A stretch of 64,000 bases of DNA from Dongia sedimenti (lineage in GTDB: Bacteria; Pseudomonadota; Alphaproteobacteria; Dongiales; Dongiaceae): positions 62,001 to 126,000 of the forward strand of contig JAUYVI010000002.1 in NCBI GenBank assembly GCA_030715195.1, read 5' to 3'. The notes under the pieces were generated by a model. It saw only the letters and a program-made list of their open reading frames with translations. It was not told the DNA's origin and did not search any database. Shown here in pieces: positions 26,104 to 35,911 of the stretch. Positions within the stretch are counted from its first letter, which is position 1. Each line of letters begins with the position of its first letter. The translations under genes and the position numbers were made by a program.

Positions 26104-27645
26104 TTGAATCTAGACCGTGCACAGCGCGGCAGACGCTCGCTCTTCGCGTCGGCCGCGATGGTGGCGATGTTGCTTACGGCGAGCGTAGCCGTCGGGCAAC
26201 CGGCCTGGGCGCAGGAAGCGACCGCGGCCCTACCTGGAGACGATTTCACCGCCGGCAGCCGCTCTTCCCTGCCGGAACCCCTGGAGCAGATCGATGCCGA
26301 CCGCTATCGGCAGATCTTCAAGCTTCAGGCCGCCGGCGACTATCGGGGCGCGGACGCATTGATCGCGGATCTGACCGATCAGTCGTTGCTGGGCCATGTC
26401 CTGGCCGACCGCTATCTTTCGCGCGCCTATAAGACCTCGCCGAAGGAGCTTTCCGACTGGCTGAAGCAGTATGCCGGTCAGCCGGACGCCGAGCAGGTCT
26501 ACCAGCTCGCCCTCCGCAAGGGCGCCGAAAACCCGGCCAAGCCGAAAGCGTCGATCACCCGCACCGGTTCGCCGGACGAGGCTTCGACCGCGGATAGCGG
26601 CTATTGGCAGGAGGGCCTGGAAAACTGGCGCTCGAAGCGCTTCACCGCGGCGGCCGAGGACTTCACCAAGGCCGCCGGGCTGAAGAACACCTCGTCCTGG
26701 GACCGTGCGGCCTCCGCCTTCTGGGCCGCGCGCTCGTTCCTGCGCGCCCAGCGCCCGGAGCAGGTCAGCCACTGGCTCAAGGAAGCCAGCAAGTATCCAC
26801 GCACCTTCTATGGTCAGCTGGCCCAGCGTGCGCTCGGCATCGACCCCAGCTACGACTGGACCGTGCATGACCTCAGCGGCAATGATGCCGCCAAGCTGAT
26901 GCGTTCGGGCGCCGGCAAGCGAGCCCTGGCGCTGATCCAGGTTGGCGAGATCAGTGCCGCGGAGAAGGAACTGCTGATCCTGGCGGACACCTCCGAAGGC
27001 GATCTCGATCCCGCGCTGATGGCGGTCTCGCAGGCCGGCGGCCTGCCCTCGCTCGCGCTGAAGGTCGGCGGGCGCCGGCTGCTGAAGAGCGACGAGTTCA
27101 TCGATGCCGCCATGTATCCGCTTCCGGGTTGGACGCCCCGCACCGGCTACACCGTCGATCGGGCGTTGATTTTCGCGATCATGCGCCAGGAATCGGGTTT
27201 CAATCCGAATGCGACCAGCCAGGCCGGCGCGGTCGGGCTGATGCAGCTGATGCCGGACACGGCGAAGCTGGTCAGCGGCGAGAAGAAGCCCGAGCTGCGC
27301 GACCCGGAAATCTCGATCGCGATTGGCCAGAAGTACGTCGCCAGCCTGCTGAAGACCGATACGGTCGGCAACAACCTGTTCATGCTGGCCGCGGCCTACA
27401 ATGCCGGGCCTGGCAATCTGCAGAAGTGGAAGAGCGCCAGCCGGCATGTCGATGACGATCCGCTGTTCTTCATCGAGACCATGCCGTCGCGCGAAACCCG
27501 CCTGTTCATCGAGCGGGTGATGGCCAACTACTGGATCTACCAGAACCGGCTCGGCCAATCGACCGCGACGCTCGATGCCGTGGCCTCCGGTGCCTCGCCG
27601 ATCTATGATCGGCAGGACGAGAAGGTGACCACCGCCTCCAACTGA
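26104..27645 (+). CDS. Soluble lytic murein transglycosylase (SLT domain)
   Basis: A periplasmic enzyme that cleaves peptidoglycan to 1,6-anhydromuropeptides. The 513-residue protein has a signal peptide ending near AWAQEA. A long helical superhelix follows (residues about 60-340). The C-terminal SLT domain has catalytic Glu363 in FAIMRQESGFNPNATS, then GAVGLMQLMPDTAK and AAYNAGPGNLQKW. The start is a TTG at 26104, preceded by AAGGGGG at a suitable distance; no better ATG lies upstream. The 285-base region before it is AT-richer than its surroundings. Confidence 0.93.
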   Translation: MNLDRAQRGRRSLFASAAMVAMLLTASVAVGQPAWAQEATAALPGDDFTAGSRSSLPEPLEQIDADRYRQIFKLQAAGDYRGADALIADLTDQSLLGHVLADRYLSRAYKTSPKELSDWLKQYAGQPDAEQVYQLALRKGAENPAKPKASITRTGSPDEASTADSGYWQEGLENWRSKRFTAAAEDFTKAAGLKNTSSWDRAASAFWAARSFLRAQRPEQVSHWLKEASKYPRTFYGQLAQRALGIDPSYDWTVHDLSGNDAAKLMRSGAGKRALALIQVGEISAAEKELLILADTSEGDLDPALMAVSQAGGLPSLALKVGGRRLLKSDEFIDAAMYPLPGWTPRTGYTVDRALIFAIMRQESGFNPNATSQAGAVGLMQLMPDTAKLVSGEKKPELRDPEISIAIGQKYVASLLKTDTVGNNLFMLAAAYNAGPGNLQKWKSASRHVDDDPLFFIETMPSRETRLFIERVMANYWIYQNRLGQSTATLDAVASGASPIYDRQDEKVTTASN

Positions 27646-27685
27646 GGCGGGTCACCGATCTCGAGCGGCGGTTCCGGATTCCAGC

Positions 27686-28228
27686 ATGGCCAAGATCGAC
27701 GAGACGCGACCGTTCAAGCCCGTCCACATCGCGGTGATGACGGTCTCTGACTCAAGGACCGAGGCGAACGACACCTCGGGCCAGGCGCTGGTCGACCTCA
27801 TCGCGCGCGACGGACATGCGCTGAAGGCGCGGACCATCGTCAAGGACGAGCAGACGGCGATCGTCGCACAGCTGAAGGCCTGGATCGCCGATCCCGAGAT
27901 CGACGTGGTGATCTCGACCGGCGGCACCGGGGTGACCGGCCGCGACGTGACCCCGGAAGCCTTCGAGAGCGTGTTCGAGAAGAAGATCGACGGCTTCGGC
28001 GAGCTGTTCCGCTGGCTCTCCTATCAGAAGATCGGCACCTCGACGATCCAGTCGCGGGCGACCGGCGGCGTCGCCAATGCGACCTATCTCTTCGCCCTGC
28101 CCGGCTCGCCCAGCGCGGCCCGCGACGGCTGGGAGGAGATCCTGAAGTTCCAGCTCGACAACCGCCTGCGGCCCTGCAATCTGGTCGAGCTGATGCCGCG
28201 CCTCAACGAGCACCTGAAGAAGAAGTAG
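27686..28228 (+). CDS. moaB: Molybdenum cofactor biosynthesis protein B
   Basis: MoaB/MogA-type protein acting in the adenylylation of molybdopterin before molybdenum insertion. The 180-residue product has the family motifs VHIAVMTVSDSRTEANDTSG near the start, DVVISTGGTGVTGRDVTPEA in the centre, and VFALPGSPSA-like LFALPGSPSAARDGWEEIL. It follows the lytic transglycosylase gene by 40 bases and is probably co-transcribed with it. It converges with the membrane-protein gene of the glycan locus. Confidence 0.95.
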   Translation: MAKIDETRPFKPVHIAVMTVSDSRTEANDTSGQALVDLIARDGHALKARTIVKDEQTAIVAQLKAWIADPEIDVVISTGGTGVTGRDVTPEAFESVFEKKIDGFGELFRWLSYQKIGTSTIQSRATGGVANATYLFALPGSPSAARDGWEEILKFQLDNRLRPCNLVELMPRLNEHLKKK

Positions 28229-28244
28229 GCGCGCTCCTCGCTGG

Positions 28245-29831
28245 TCAGCGCGGCGGCGGATGGATGCGGTAGATCGCAAAGTACGACCCGCGCGAAACCT
28301 CGGTGAGCAGTGCCGGCACCGGGTTGCCCGGCCGGCCCGAATGAAAATCAATGAGGTAGTCGAAGCGCTCCGGCCAATCCGACCAGTCGATCGTGCTGCT
28401 GAAGCCGTCAGCCTCGGTGATGCGCTGTGCGACCTGCTCGACCTGGCGCACCGTCTCCGGACCGACCGAGGCAAAGGCGGGACTGGCCGGATGCCAGCGC
28501 ACGATCCGGCTCCTTGCCAGCGTGTCGCTGTAAAGATCCCGCGCCGCACCGGTGAACGCCAAGGGGGTCGCGGTCGTGGCGAGCACCGGCAAGAAGACCT
28601 GGCGGTCGATCACAGCGAAGCAACTGATGTTCCAATAAGGCGCCGGGGTCACCGCGACCCGACTGCCGCGGTCCAGTGCCTGATCGGCGACGCGGAACTC
28701 GCGATAGCCCGCCTCGAGATCCGACCATAGGACCACCGTGGTGCCAACCCGCAGGAGCAGCAAGCTAAAGACGCCGGCAACGAAGGCGACGGCATACCGG
28801 CGCCCTTCCAGTCGAACTTCGGTCACGGCCACGAGCAGGAAATAGAGCAGGCAGGGCAGGCGAAGATCGGCGGCAAAGACGCCACGCAGCAGGTTCGGCA
28901 TTGCGATCGCGGCGAGTAAGAGCGCGAATACCGGAAGGCGCATACCTGTCGCCACGACGATCCCCTTGCGGCGGATCAGCCACCAGAGCGCGATGATGAT
29001 GACGAAAGTCATCAGGAAGTCGGGCCAACGGCCGTAATTGGCCGTTCCTGCGAGAAGCGCGACCAATTTATTGGAAATCCCGCCATAGGATGTCGGCCCG
29101 TCAACCGCCTGGCCGAAGGACGACAGGAAGCAGATCCCCGACGGAAGAAAGGGCAGGCCAGCCTCGACGAGCTCGCGAAGCCTTTGCCCCCAGGTCGGCG
29201 CGCGTCGTGCTCTTGCAAGCGTGAAGACCATGATCAGCAAGCCATAGGCGGCAAGCGCGAAGAAATGGCAGAGCATCAACCCGAAGCTCGCCGCGGCAAA
29301 GACCGGTATCCGGACGACGCGCGGCCAGCGTTCCGTCGCGATCCACGCCGCGAACAACAGGAGACTGAGGCCGGTCGAGAACAGAAAACTGATCTGTCCG
29401 GAAATCAGTGGAAAGTTGTAGAGGAACAGGAACGCCCCCGCAGGCCAGAGCGTAACCCGACCGAAGAGCGCGCGATGGACGGCGACGGTGCCTGCAATCA
29501 GCAGGGCGAAGGTGGTCGCGGTAAAGAGCCGCACCGCGGTTTCGAGGCCAAACCATCGCGCCAGCGGCGGCAGCAGAAGATCGGTCGATTGGAACGAGAA
29601 GAGATCCCAGTGAACCGTGTAGAATGTCTGCAGAATCTGGTCGTTTTCGAGGTTGTTGAGGATATAGACGCGTGCCGCATGGTTCAGCACGTCGCCGAGC
29701 GGCAGACTCGCAAAGGAGAAAATCGGGATACAGGCAACGACGAAGAGCCCGGCATAGCAGGCAAAAACGACGAGAGGATTCGGCACGCTGGAGGAGCTCG
29801 TCGTGCCTGTACGCTCTTCTGACGTGCTCAA
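28245..29831 (-). CDS. Polytopic membrane protein, GT-C glycosyltransferase-like
   Basis: About 528 residues with roughly ten membrane segments and a C-terminal soluble domain of some 130 residues. The layout resembles GT-C glycosyltransferases, with an acidic loop after the first helix (PLGDVLNHAARVYILNNLEND). No specific family was recognised. The TTG at 29831 is preferred as start because GAGGG lies 6 bases upstream; a GTG at 29879 overlaps the previous gene and lacks a ribosome site. It follows the next membrane protein gene on the same strand, so the two are probably an operon. Its last 40 residues resemble a translated scrap at 31324-31470. Confidence 0.8.
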   Translation of the reverse strand: MSTSEERTGTTSSSSVPNPLVVFACYAGLFVVACIPIFSFASLPLGDVLNHAARVYILNNLENDQILQTFYTVHWDLFSFQSTDLLLPPLARWFGLETAVRLFTATTFALLIAGTVAVHRALFGRVTLWPAGAFLFLYNFPLISGQISFLFSTGLSLLLFAAWIATERWPRVVRIPVFAAASFGLMLCHFFALAAYGLLIMVFTLARARRAPTWGQRLRELVEAGLPFLPSGICFLSSFGQAVDGPTSYGGISNKLVALLAGTANYGRWPDFLMTFVIIIALWWLIRRKGIVVATGMRLPVFALLLAAIAMPNLLRGVFAADLRLPCLLYFLLVAVTEVRLEGRRYAVAFVAGVFSLLLLRVGTTVVLWSDLEAGYREFRVADQALDRGSRVAVTPAPYWNISCFAVIDRQVFLPVLATTATPLAFTGAARDLYSDTLARSRIVRWHPASPAFASVGPETVRQVEQVAQRITEADGFSSTIDWSDWPERFDYLIDFHSGRPGNPVPALLTEVSRGSYFAIYRIHPPPR

Positions 29832-29859
29832 ATGGGACCCTCGGAAGACGCGATTCGAT

Positions 29860-31176
29860 TCACGGCGGCGGCGCAGCACGCAACCGGGTTTCGCTGCCGC
29901 GCCGCCGGCTCACCCAGACAATCGCTTCTGCCGCAAGGAAGCAGAAGTACGGATAGATGATAAAGCCGTAGCGCGGCATCGGCTGGAAGAAGCCGAAGAA
30001 CAGTGTGAAGATTCCAATGTAGACGGCCGGGATCCAGACATGCGGTCGACGCGCCAGCAGCGCAATGGCGAGACCGACCAGACCTGTCAGCTGGACAACC
30101 GCGATCGTGTTCGCGCGGGCGGCGCGGGCGCCCTCCCAGCCACTGAAATACATCTGCCAAGCACGCGGAGCGATGATCTCGCTCACATGCCTGGCCCATA
30201 GCCGGGCGAAGTCCAGCGGATTTGCCTTGATCCAGGCCAGGGTTTCATCGGTAAGCACTCGGGAATAGGCGGCCTCGCCGTTGGCACGGATCCAAGCGCG
30301 CGCCGCCGCATTGGCGGCGGGATGAATCGCTTGGATGCGATCATTGAAGACATATTCCGGCGCTTCGCCCGATACCGCGGCGGGGTGATTGGCCAGCGCG
30401 AGCTCGATCCCGAAGTTGCTGCGCAGCAGGATCGGCTCGCCGAGCACCTCCAAATTGCGCAGCGCCCAGGGGGCGACGATGAGCACCAGTGCGGTGGCGG
30501 TCGCCGCCGCCAGCGCTGCGCTGGACGCCGGCGGGAGACGCCGGAGCGCGACAACCGCCCAGCAGCCGCCAACCGCGAGACCCGCCGGCGGCGACACGAA
30601 GAAGGTCAAGGCGAACAGCGCCGGGATCGTGATCAGGTCCCAGCGTTGCAATCGACCGCGATCGTGTAACGCGATCATTGCCAGCATGTTGAGTGCGACA
30701 AGGCATAACGCGCTGCCGCCTTCCCAATAGCGAAAATCAACCGTCTCCTGCGGCACGAACGGGGGCACCAGCAACAAGAATGCGGTTCCCCAACGCACCG
30801 CCAGCGGATTGGTGCCCATCCGAACGAAGATCAAGCGGACAAGCAAATAGCCGGTCAGCACCTGCCCGAGCGAAAGGCCGAGCAATACGAGACTGGCCGT
30901 CGCGCTCCAAGGTCCGAACAGCCGCAACACCCCGCCGGCGAGCAGCGGATTGAGTGGCAGCAGATGCGCCGTCGGTCCTTGGCCGAAGTAATAGGCGTCG
31001 CCGATCACGCCGTGGCGGGCGACCGACAAGGCGACGCGCGTTGCCTCCCCTGCGTCGAGCAGCCCGTCAAGCGCACCGTATGTTAAAGCCAGCCACAACA
31101 CCCGGATCGCCGCAAATCCGAGGATTAGACACAGCAGAAAGCCAATTTCGCCGCTTTTGCCGATTCTCGCGTGCAC
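29860..31176 (-). CDS. Polytopic membrane protein, GT-C glycosyltransferase-like
   Basis: A 438-residue protein with about ten membrane segments. The first extracytoplasmic loop carries acidic residues (GLLDAGEATRVALS) and a following GDAYYFGQGPTAHLLPLNPLLAGGVL, a pattern typical of dolichyl/undecaprenyl-linked-sugar GT-C enzymes. No defined family was recognised. The GTG at 31176 is supported by GGGGGA 5 bases upstream. It heads the minus-strand pair with the gene at 28245 and diverges from the rml genes. A role in transfer of lipid-linked sugars or in polymer assembly is inferred from fold and location. Confidence 0.78.
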   Translation of the reverse strand: MHARIGKSGEIGFLLCLILGFAAIRVLWLALTYGALDGLLDAGEATRVALSVARHGVIGDAYYFGQGPTAHLLPLNPLLAGGVLRLFGPWSATASLVLLGLSLGQVLTGYLLVRLIFVRMGTNPLAVRWGTAFLLLVPPFVPQETVDFRYWEGGSALCLVALNMLAMIALHDRGRLQRWDLITIPALFALTFFVSPPAGLAVGGCWAVVALRRLPPASSAALAAATATALVLIVAPWALRNLEVLGEPILLRSNFGIELALANHPAAVSGEAPEYVFNDRIQAIHPAANAAARAWIRANGEAAYSRVLTDETLAWIKANPLDFARLWARHVSEIIAPRAWQMYFSGWEGARAARANTIAVVQLTGLVGLAIALLARRPHVWIPAVYIGIFTLFFGFFQPMPRYGFIIYPYFCFLAAEAIVWVSRRRGSETRLRAAPPP

Positions 31177-31861
31177 AATTTCCCCCGGGCCGACCGCCAG
31201 AGCCTAGTATCGCTTCAGTCTGGTGTCGCCTATTCCCCGCATTGTGCGGAGAGCGTTGAGCGAACCCAGGGATGATCAGCAGCAATACAATGGCAATCCG
31301 CCGTCTGGTGAGCGGCACCGACGATGAATCTCGACCTACTGGTCGACTTCACCCACAGGCCGCCCGGAAAATCCGGTGCCGACGCTGCTGACCGAAATGC
31401 ACCGCGGCAGCTCCTTCACCATTTTCCGCATCACCCGTTGGGGCAACGGTGATCCGCGCGATCGGAAGGCATTCAGGGGGCTCGCATGGCGGGCATGAAT
31501 CGGCTTGCCTGTGCGCTTGGTCGTGTTCAATATTTGTTCCCAAGTCAACAAGGCCCAGGCCGTACCGCCCGACATTCCATAGGATTTGCGGTGAGGCCGC
31601 CGACCAGGAACCCCTCTGCATTCGTCAGCGCTTTTATGATAACAAGTTACGGAAGAACATGGAGCGACCAAGTGCCCCTCTTAGGTCTGCATCGCAGTCC
31701 GCGATGATGCCGATTGGTATTGCAACTCGAACCCGCTTCTGCCGAGTGCAGGCCCGCCAAGACGTGACCACGTCCAAGCGCACAGCTACAGACGTTGATT
31801 GGGATTAGATGCATATTGAGGCATCCTGGGTATGTCGCGCCAGTTCACCCTTGAGCGCGCG
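31177..31861. other. Intergenic region without intact gene
   Basis: A 685-base gap between the divergent membrane-protein and rmlB genes, lower in GC than its surroundings. Around 31324-31470 it contains a frame-disrupted remnant of a membrane-protein gene (listed separately). The rest (31480-31861) shows only short open frames with no recognisable similarity. Promoters for both divergent operons must lie here, but no clear -35/-10 pair could be assigned. Confidence 0.7.
31324..31470 (+). pseudogene. Remnant of a paralogue of the membrane protein at 28245 (3' end only)
   Basis: Conceptual translation gives NLDLLVDFTHRP, then after a one-base frame change PENPVPTLLTEMHRGSSF and TIFRITRWGNGDPRD. 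The C terminus of the membrane protein at 28245 reads FDYLIDFHSGRPGNPVPALL followed by TEVSRGSYFAIYRI. The two align over about 35 residues with roughly 60 percent identity. The frame change, the stops upstream and the lack of the rest of the gene mark it as a decayed fragment. It is on the plus strand, opposite in orientation to the intact gene. Confidence 0.7.
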
Positions 31862-32947
31862 ATGAACACGCGAACACTGCTTGTCACCGGAGGCGCGGGC
31901 TTTATCGGGTCCGCGTATCTGCGCAAGGTCATCGCAGAGACAAGTTGGCGCGCCGTAAATCTCGACAAACTCACTTATGCTGCGAGCCCGGATGCCGTGT
32001 CGGAACTTCAGCTCAGCGGTCGCTATCGCTTTGTGCAAGGCGATATCTGCGACAGCCGGACCGTGGCGGCGCTGCTCACCGCTGAAAAGCCCGATGCGAT
32101 CGTTCATTTCGCCGCAGAGACTCACGTCGATCGCTCGATCGACGGTCCCTCCAAATTCATCGAAACCAACATCGTCGGAACCTTCACCGTGCTGGAGGCG
32201 GCGGCACGCTACTATGCAGCGGCGCCGGCGGAAACTCGCGAGCGCTTTCGCTTCCACCACATATCGACCGACGAGGTGTTCGGCTCCCTGGACGAAGGCA
32301 AGACCTTCGACGAAGCCTCACCGCACAACCCGAACTCGCCCTACTCCGCCAGCAAGGCTGCGAGCGATCACCTGGTGCGGGCGTGGCATAGGACCTACGG
32401 ATTGCCGATCATGGTCACGCATTGCTCGAACAATTACGGACCCTATCAGTTTCCCGAAAAGCTGATCCCGTTGATGACCATCCGCGCGCTATCGGGCCGC
32501 TCATTGCCCGTATATGGTGACGGACGAAATGTCCGCGACTGGCTTTATGTCGATGATCATGTGGACGCGCTCCTGGCGGTGCTCGAACGCGGCCGCGTCG
32601 GAGAGAGTTACGGAATCGGGGGTGGCGTGCAGATCGATAACTTGGAACTGGTCAGGACGATTTGCACGATCCTCGACCGGCTCAGCCCAGCTGCCGATCG
32701 CAAGGCGCGCCAAGACTTGATCACCCATGTGCCCGATCGCCCGGGCCATGATCGGCGTTACGCAACAAACATCGAAAAGATTGCGCGCGAGGTGGGATGG
32801 CAGCCGAAGGTGACGCTGCCTTCAGGACTGCAAGAGACGATTGAATGGTACCTCGCAAACCGCGCCTGGTGGGAGAAAATCCTTGCGGGATGCTACACCA
32901 CGGAGCGGCTGGGCGTCGTTACGAGGCGCGCAGCGGCTGGTCAATGA
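31862..32947 (+). CDS. rmlB: dTDP-glucose 4,6-dehydratase
   Basis: RmlB converts dTDP-glucose to dTDP-4-keto-6-deoxyglucose. The 361-residue SDR enzyme has the NAD motif TGGAGFIGS (residues 9-17), the active-site STDEVFG with Asp137 and Glu138, and the catalytic YSASK (Tyr161, Lys165). It also has CSNNYGPYQFPEKLIP and the RPGHDRRYA substrate-binding motif. An ATG 30 bases upstream is possible, but 31862 gives the normal N terminus. The stop overlaps the rmlA start (ATGA). RmlC and RmlD are absent here, so the product is probably not rhamnose. Confidence 0.96.
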   Translation: MNTRTLLVTGGAGFIGSAYLRKVIAETSWRAVNLDKLTYAASPDAVSELQLSGRYRFVQGDICDSRTVAALLTAEKPDAIVHFAAETHVDRSIDGPSKFIETNIVGTFTVLEAAARYYAAAPAETRERFRFHHISTDEVFGSLDEGKTFDEASPHNPNSPYSASKAASDHLVRAWHRTYGLPIMVTHCSNNYGPYQFPEKLIPLMTIRALSGRSLPVYGDGRNVRDWLYVDDHVDALLAVLERGRVGESYGIGGGVQIDNLELVRTICTILDRLSPAADRKARQDLITHVPDRPGHDRRYATNIEKIAREVGWQPKVTLPSGLQETIEWYLANRAWWEKILAGCYTTERLGVVTRRAAAGQ

Positions 32948-33819
32948 AGGGCATTATCCTCGCTGGGGGCGCCGGGTCCCGCCTGCGCCCGGTTACAACC
33001 TCGGTCAACAAGCATTTGCTGGCCGTGTATGACAAGCCGTTGGTCTATTATCCTTTGGCGACCGTTATGCTGTCCGGTGCACGCGAAATCTTGCTCATCG
33101 TACGCCCGGAAGACGAGACGGCCTATCGCAACCTGTTCGGCGACGGCTCGGCTCTCGGACTGACGATCCAGTATCGCTGTCAGGAAAGGCCCCGCGGTGT
33201 CGCCGACGCCCTGTTGATCGGACGCGATTTTGTCGCCGGTGAACCGGTCGTGCTGGCTTTGGGCGACAATATCTTTTTTGGCCATGGCCTCCGTGCGATT
33301 CTTAAAGGCGCCACGTCGCGGCGCGAAGGCGCGACGATCTTTTGTTATTGGGTCAACGACCCCGAGCGGTTCGGCGTGGCTGAACTTGATGCCGGCCAGC
33401 AGCGCGTCGTCGGCCTGGCTGAGAAACCCAAGGAGCCAAAATCAAACTATGCCGTGACTGGTCTCTATTTTTACGACGCGCAGGCTGCCGACCTCGCAGC
33501 AAGCTTAGAGCCATCTGAACGGGGTGAACTCGAGATCACCGACCTCAATCTCGCCTATCTCGCACGCGGCCAGTTGCACTGCCACATCCTCGAGCGCGGC
33601 TTCGCTTGGCTCGATACCGGAACGCCCGATGCGCTGCTCGACGCTGCAAACTACATTGCCACCATCGAGCGACGCCAAGGTTTGAAGATCGCCTGCATCG
33701 AAGAAATCGCGTGGCGACAGGATTGGATCGATGGCCATCAGCTCCGTACACTTGCGGACCGTCATGGCGACACGCCTTACGGCCGCTATCTCGCGGACTT
33801 GCCGCGGATCGGCCGCTGA
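32944..33819 (+). CDS. rmlA: Glucose-1-phosphate thymidylyltransferase
   Basis: RmlA makes dTDP-glucose from glucose-1-phosphate and dTTP. The 291-residue protein starts [18 protein letters not shown], the nucleotidyltransferase signature, followed by [17 protein letters not shown]. It carries [13 protein letters not shown] (metal Asp) and [13 protein letters not shown]. The length and C-terminal regulatory portion match bacterial RmlA. The ATG at 32944 overlaps the rmlB stop, and the next gene starts 1 base after its own stop, so rmlB-rmlA-aminotransferase form a tight operon. Confidence 0.96.
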   Translation: MKGIILAGGAGSRLRPVTTSVNKHLLAVYDKPLVYYPLATVMLSGAREILLIVRPEDETAYRNLFGDGSALGLTIQYRCQERPRGVADALLIGRDFVAGEPVVLALGDNIFFGHGLRAILKGATSRREGATIFCYWVNDPERFGVAELDAGQQRVVGLAEKPKEPKSNYAVTGLYFYDAQAADLAASLEPSERGELEITDLNLAYLARGQLHCHILERGFAWLDTGTPDALLDAANYIATIERRQGLKIACIEEIAWRQDWIDGHQLRTLADRHGDTPYGRYLADLPRIGR

Positions 33820-33820
33820 C

Positions 33821-34924
33821 GTGCCCGACCGGATACCCCTGAATGACCTCCGCCGCCACCTGGCGCCGTTCACGGCCGAACTCAAGTCCATCATCTCGGC
33901 CGTCATTGACGAGGGCGATTTCATCCTGGGCCGGCAGTGCGTCGCGTTCGAACAGGCGTTTGCGTCCTATTGCGGCACATCGGAGTGTATCGGCACCGCG
34001 AATGGGACGGATGCACTGGAAATCGCCCTGCGCGCCGTCGGCGTCGGCCCCGGCAGCCGGGTCGCCATGGTCGCCAATGCCGGTGGATATGCCGCACAAG
34101 CCGCGCTCGCGATTGGAGCGATCCCCGTCTTCGTCGATATCGTTGCCGAGACGATGACGTTGTCGCCGCATTGCCTTGCTGCTTGCGAGCGGTTCGATGC
34201 CGTCGTGGCGACGCATCTCTATGGCCGAATGGCGGATATGCCGGCGATTCTGGCGGCCGCGCGGAACTTGCCGGTGATCGAGGATTGCGCGCAAGCGCAT
34301 GGCGCAAGACTTGGGGACCGCAAGGCCGGAGCTTGGGGCACCGCCGCTGCCTTCAGCTTCTACCCGACGAAAAACCTGGGAGCGCTCGGCGATGCCGGCG
34401 CGGTCACGACAAACGACCCCGGTGTCGCGCGACGCGCGCGCGAGTTGCGGCAGTACGGGTGGGGTGCGAAATACGTGACCGAGCGGTCCGGTGGCCGGAA
34501 CAGCCGGCTGGACGAGTTGCAGGCCGCGGTTCTATTGGCTCTGCTGCCGCACCTCGATCGCTGGAACAACGAGCGGCGCGCGGTCGCCGAGCGCTATAAG
34601 CAACGGCTCGAAGGTTGTCCACTGGACCTTCCGGTCGTACGGGCAGATCAATCTCATGTCGCCCATCTCTATGTATTGCGTGCGCGCAACCGCGCGGCCA
34701 TCATGCCGATCCTGGCGCGGGAGGGCGTAGCCACGGCCATTCACTATCCGATGCTCGACTATCGTCAGGCGCCGATCGCCCAGCATCTCGATGCGATCGA
34801 ACCTCTGCCGGAGAGTGAAAGCGCGGTCGCCGAGATCTTCACAATCCCTTGTTTCCCGGAACTGTCCGACGCGGAACTCCGTACCGTGGCAGACACGCTT
34901 CGGCAAGCGGCAGAGGCCGTGTAA
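33821..34924 (+). CDS. DegT/DnrJ/EryC1/StrS-family sugar aminotransferase (FdtB/QdtB-like)
   Basis: A PLP enzyme of 367 residues that aminates a keto-sugar nucleotide. The Schiff-base Lys184 is in [17 protein letters not shown], and Asp155 in [11 protein letters not shown] contacts the PLP nitrogen. Family segments [25 protein letters not shown] and [13 protein letters not shown] are present. With the ketoisomerase of the same locus it most likely forms dTDP-3-amino-3,6-dideoxy-galactose (Fuc3N) or -glucose (Qui3N); which one cannot be told. The start is a GTG one base after the rmlA stop, giving [14 protein letters not shown]. The next gene starts directly after its stop. Confidence 0.92.
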   Translation: MPDRIPLNDLRRHLAPFTAELKSIISAVIDEGDFILGRQCVAFEQAFASYCGTSECIGTANGTDALEIALRAVGVGPGSRVAMVANAGGYAAQAALAIGAIPVFVDIVAETMTLSPHCLAACERFDAVVATHLYGRMADMPAILAAARNLPVIEDCAQAHGARLGDRKAGAWGTAAAFSFYPTKNLGALGDAGAVTTNDPGVARRARELRQYGWGAKYVTERSGGRNSRLDELQAAVLLALLPHLDRWNNERRAVAERYKQRLEGCPLDLPVVRADQSHVAHLYVLRARNRAAIMPILAREGVATAIHYPMLDYRQAPIAQHLDAIEPLPESESAVAEIFTIPCFPELSDAELRTVADTLRQAAEAV

Positions 34925-35908
34925 ATGCAGGATCATCTTTTCGCGCTATCGATCGTGATTCCGGTTTACAACGGCGCCAAGAGCGTTCCGTCTCTCGTGC
35001 GAGAACTGTCGCTACTCGACGTTCCAGGCGGTTTGGAGATCGTCCTGGTCAACGACGGCAGCGCGGATGACTCACTCGCGGTCTGCCGGCGCCTCTGCAA
35101 GGAGCACAATACGGCGATCACCGTGATCAACTTGTCGCGGAACTTCGGCGAGCACAATGCAATCATGGCCGGGCTGCGCATGGCGCAGGGCGCATACATC
35201 ATTACGATGGACGACGACCTGCAGAACCCGCCGGCGGAAGTCGTACGGCTTTGGCGCTTTGCCGTAGAGGGCAGGTTTGATGTCGTCTACGCCTACTATG
35301 CCAAGAAAGAACACGCCCGGTGGCGGAACACTGGCAGCAAGTTCACGAATTTCATGGCCACCTTCCTGATTGATAAACCGCGCGATCTCTATCTTTCGAG
35401 CTTCCGCTGCATATCGAGTTTCGTCGCCAAGCAAGTCATCGGGCACGATGGACCGTTTCCCTATGTGGACGGTCTGATCGCACAGATCACCCAGAACGCC
35501 GGGCGGCTGCAGGTCGAGCATTTGACGCGCGCATATGGAGAAAGCAATTACACCCTGTCTCGTTTGATTCGCCTGTTCCTGGCGATGTGCCTGAATTTCT
35601 CCGTCATCCCGCTGCGGGTGGCCGTGTTGCTGGGCATCGTCACGGCAGTTTGCGGGATTGCCGATTTCGCCCTGGTGATCGGCGAGGTTCTGATCATCGG
35701 CCGGACACCCACCGGTTGGGGCTCACTGATGGCCACGATACTGATCATCTCGGGCGTCCAGCTCGTGATCCTGGGGGTGGTCGGAGAATACGTAGGCCGA
35801 GCGTTCCTTACGCTCAACAAGAAGCCGCAATTCGTGATTCGCGACGTCGAGCGAAATGCTGCCGCCAGCATGGCTCTGACAAAGAACCTCGATGAACCGT
35901 TGCCGTGA
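34925..35908 (+). CDS. Family 2 glycosyltransferase with C-terminal membrane anchor
   Basis: A 327-residue GT2 enzyme of the polyprenyl-phosphate sugar transferase type (DPM1/GtrB-like). The catalytic part has LSIVIPVYNGAKSV, EIVLVNDGSADDS and the metal-binding ITMDDDLQNPP. Two hydrophobic helices near residues 235-260 and 265-290 anchor it in the membrane. Such enzymes load a sugar onto undecaprenyl phosphate for use by GT-C enzymes on the outer side, which matches the three GT-C-like proteins here. The ATG follows the aminotransferase stop without a gap. Confidence 0.93.
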   Translation: MQDHLFALSIVIPVYNGAKSVPSLVRELSLLDVPGGLEIVLVNDGSADDSLAVCRRLCKEHNTAITVINLSRNFGEHNAIMAGLRMAQGAYIITMDDDLQNPPAEVVRLWRFAVEGRFDVVYAYYAKKEHARWRNTGSKFTNFMATFLIDKPRDLYLSSFRCISSFVAKQVIGHDGPFPYVDGLIAQITQNAGRLQVEHLTRAYGESNYTLSRLIRLFLAMCLNFSVIPLRVAVLLGIVTAVCGIADFALVIGEVLIIGRTPTGWGSLMATILIISGVQLVILGVVGEYVGRAFLTLNKKPQFVIRDVERNAAASMALTKNLDEPLP

Positions 35909-35911
35909 CGC

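Noticed and set aside
31067-31318. A minus-strand ORF starting MPLTRRRIAIVLLLIIPGFAQ, considered as a small membrane protein.
   Set aside because: Most of it overlaps the 5' end of the GT-C-like gene in another frame, the rest of the sequence is not protein-like, and there is no ribosome site.
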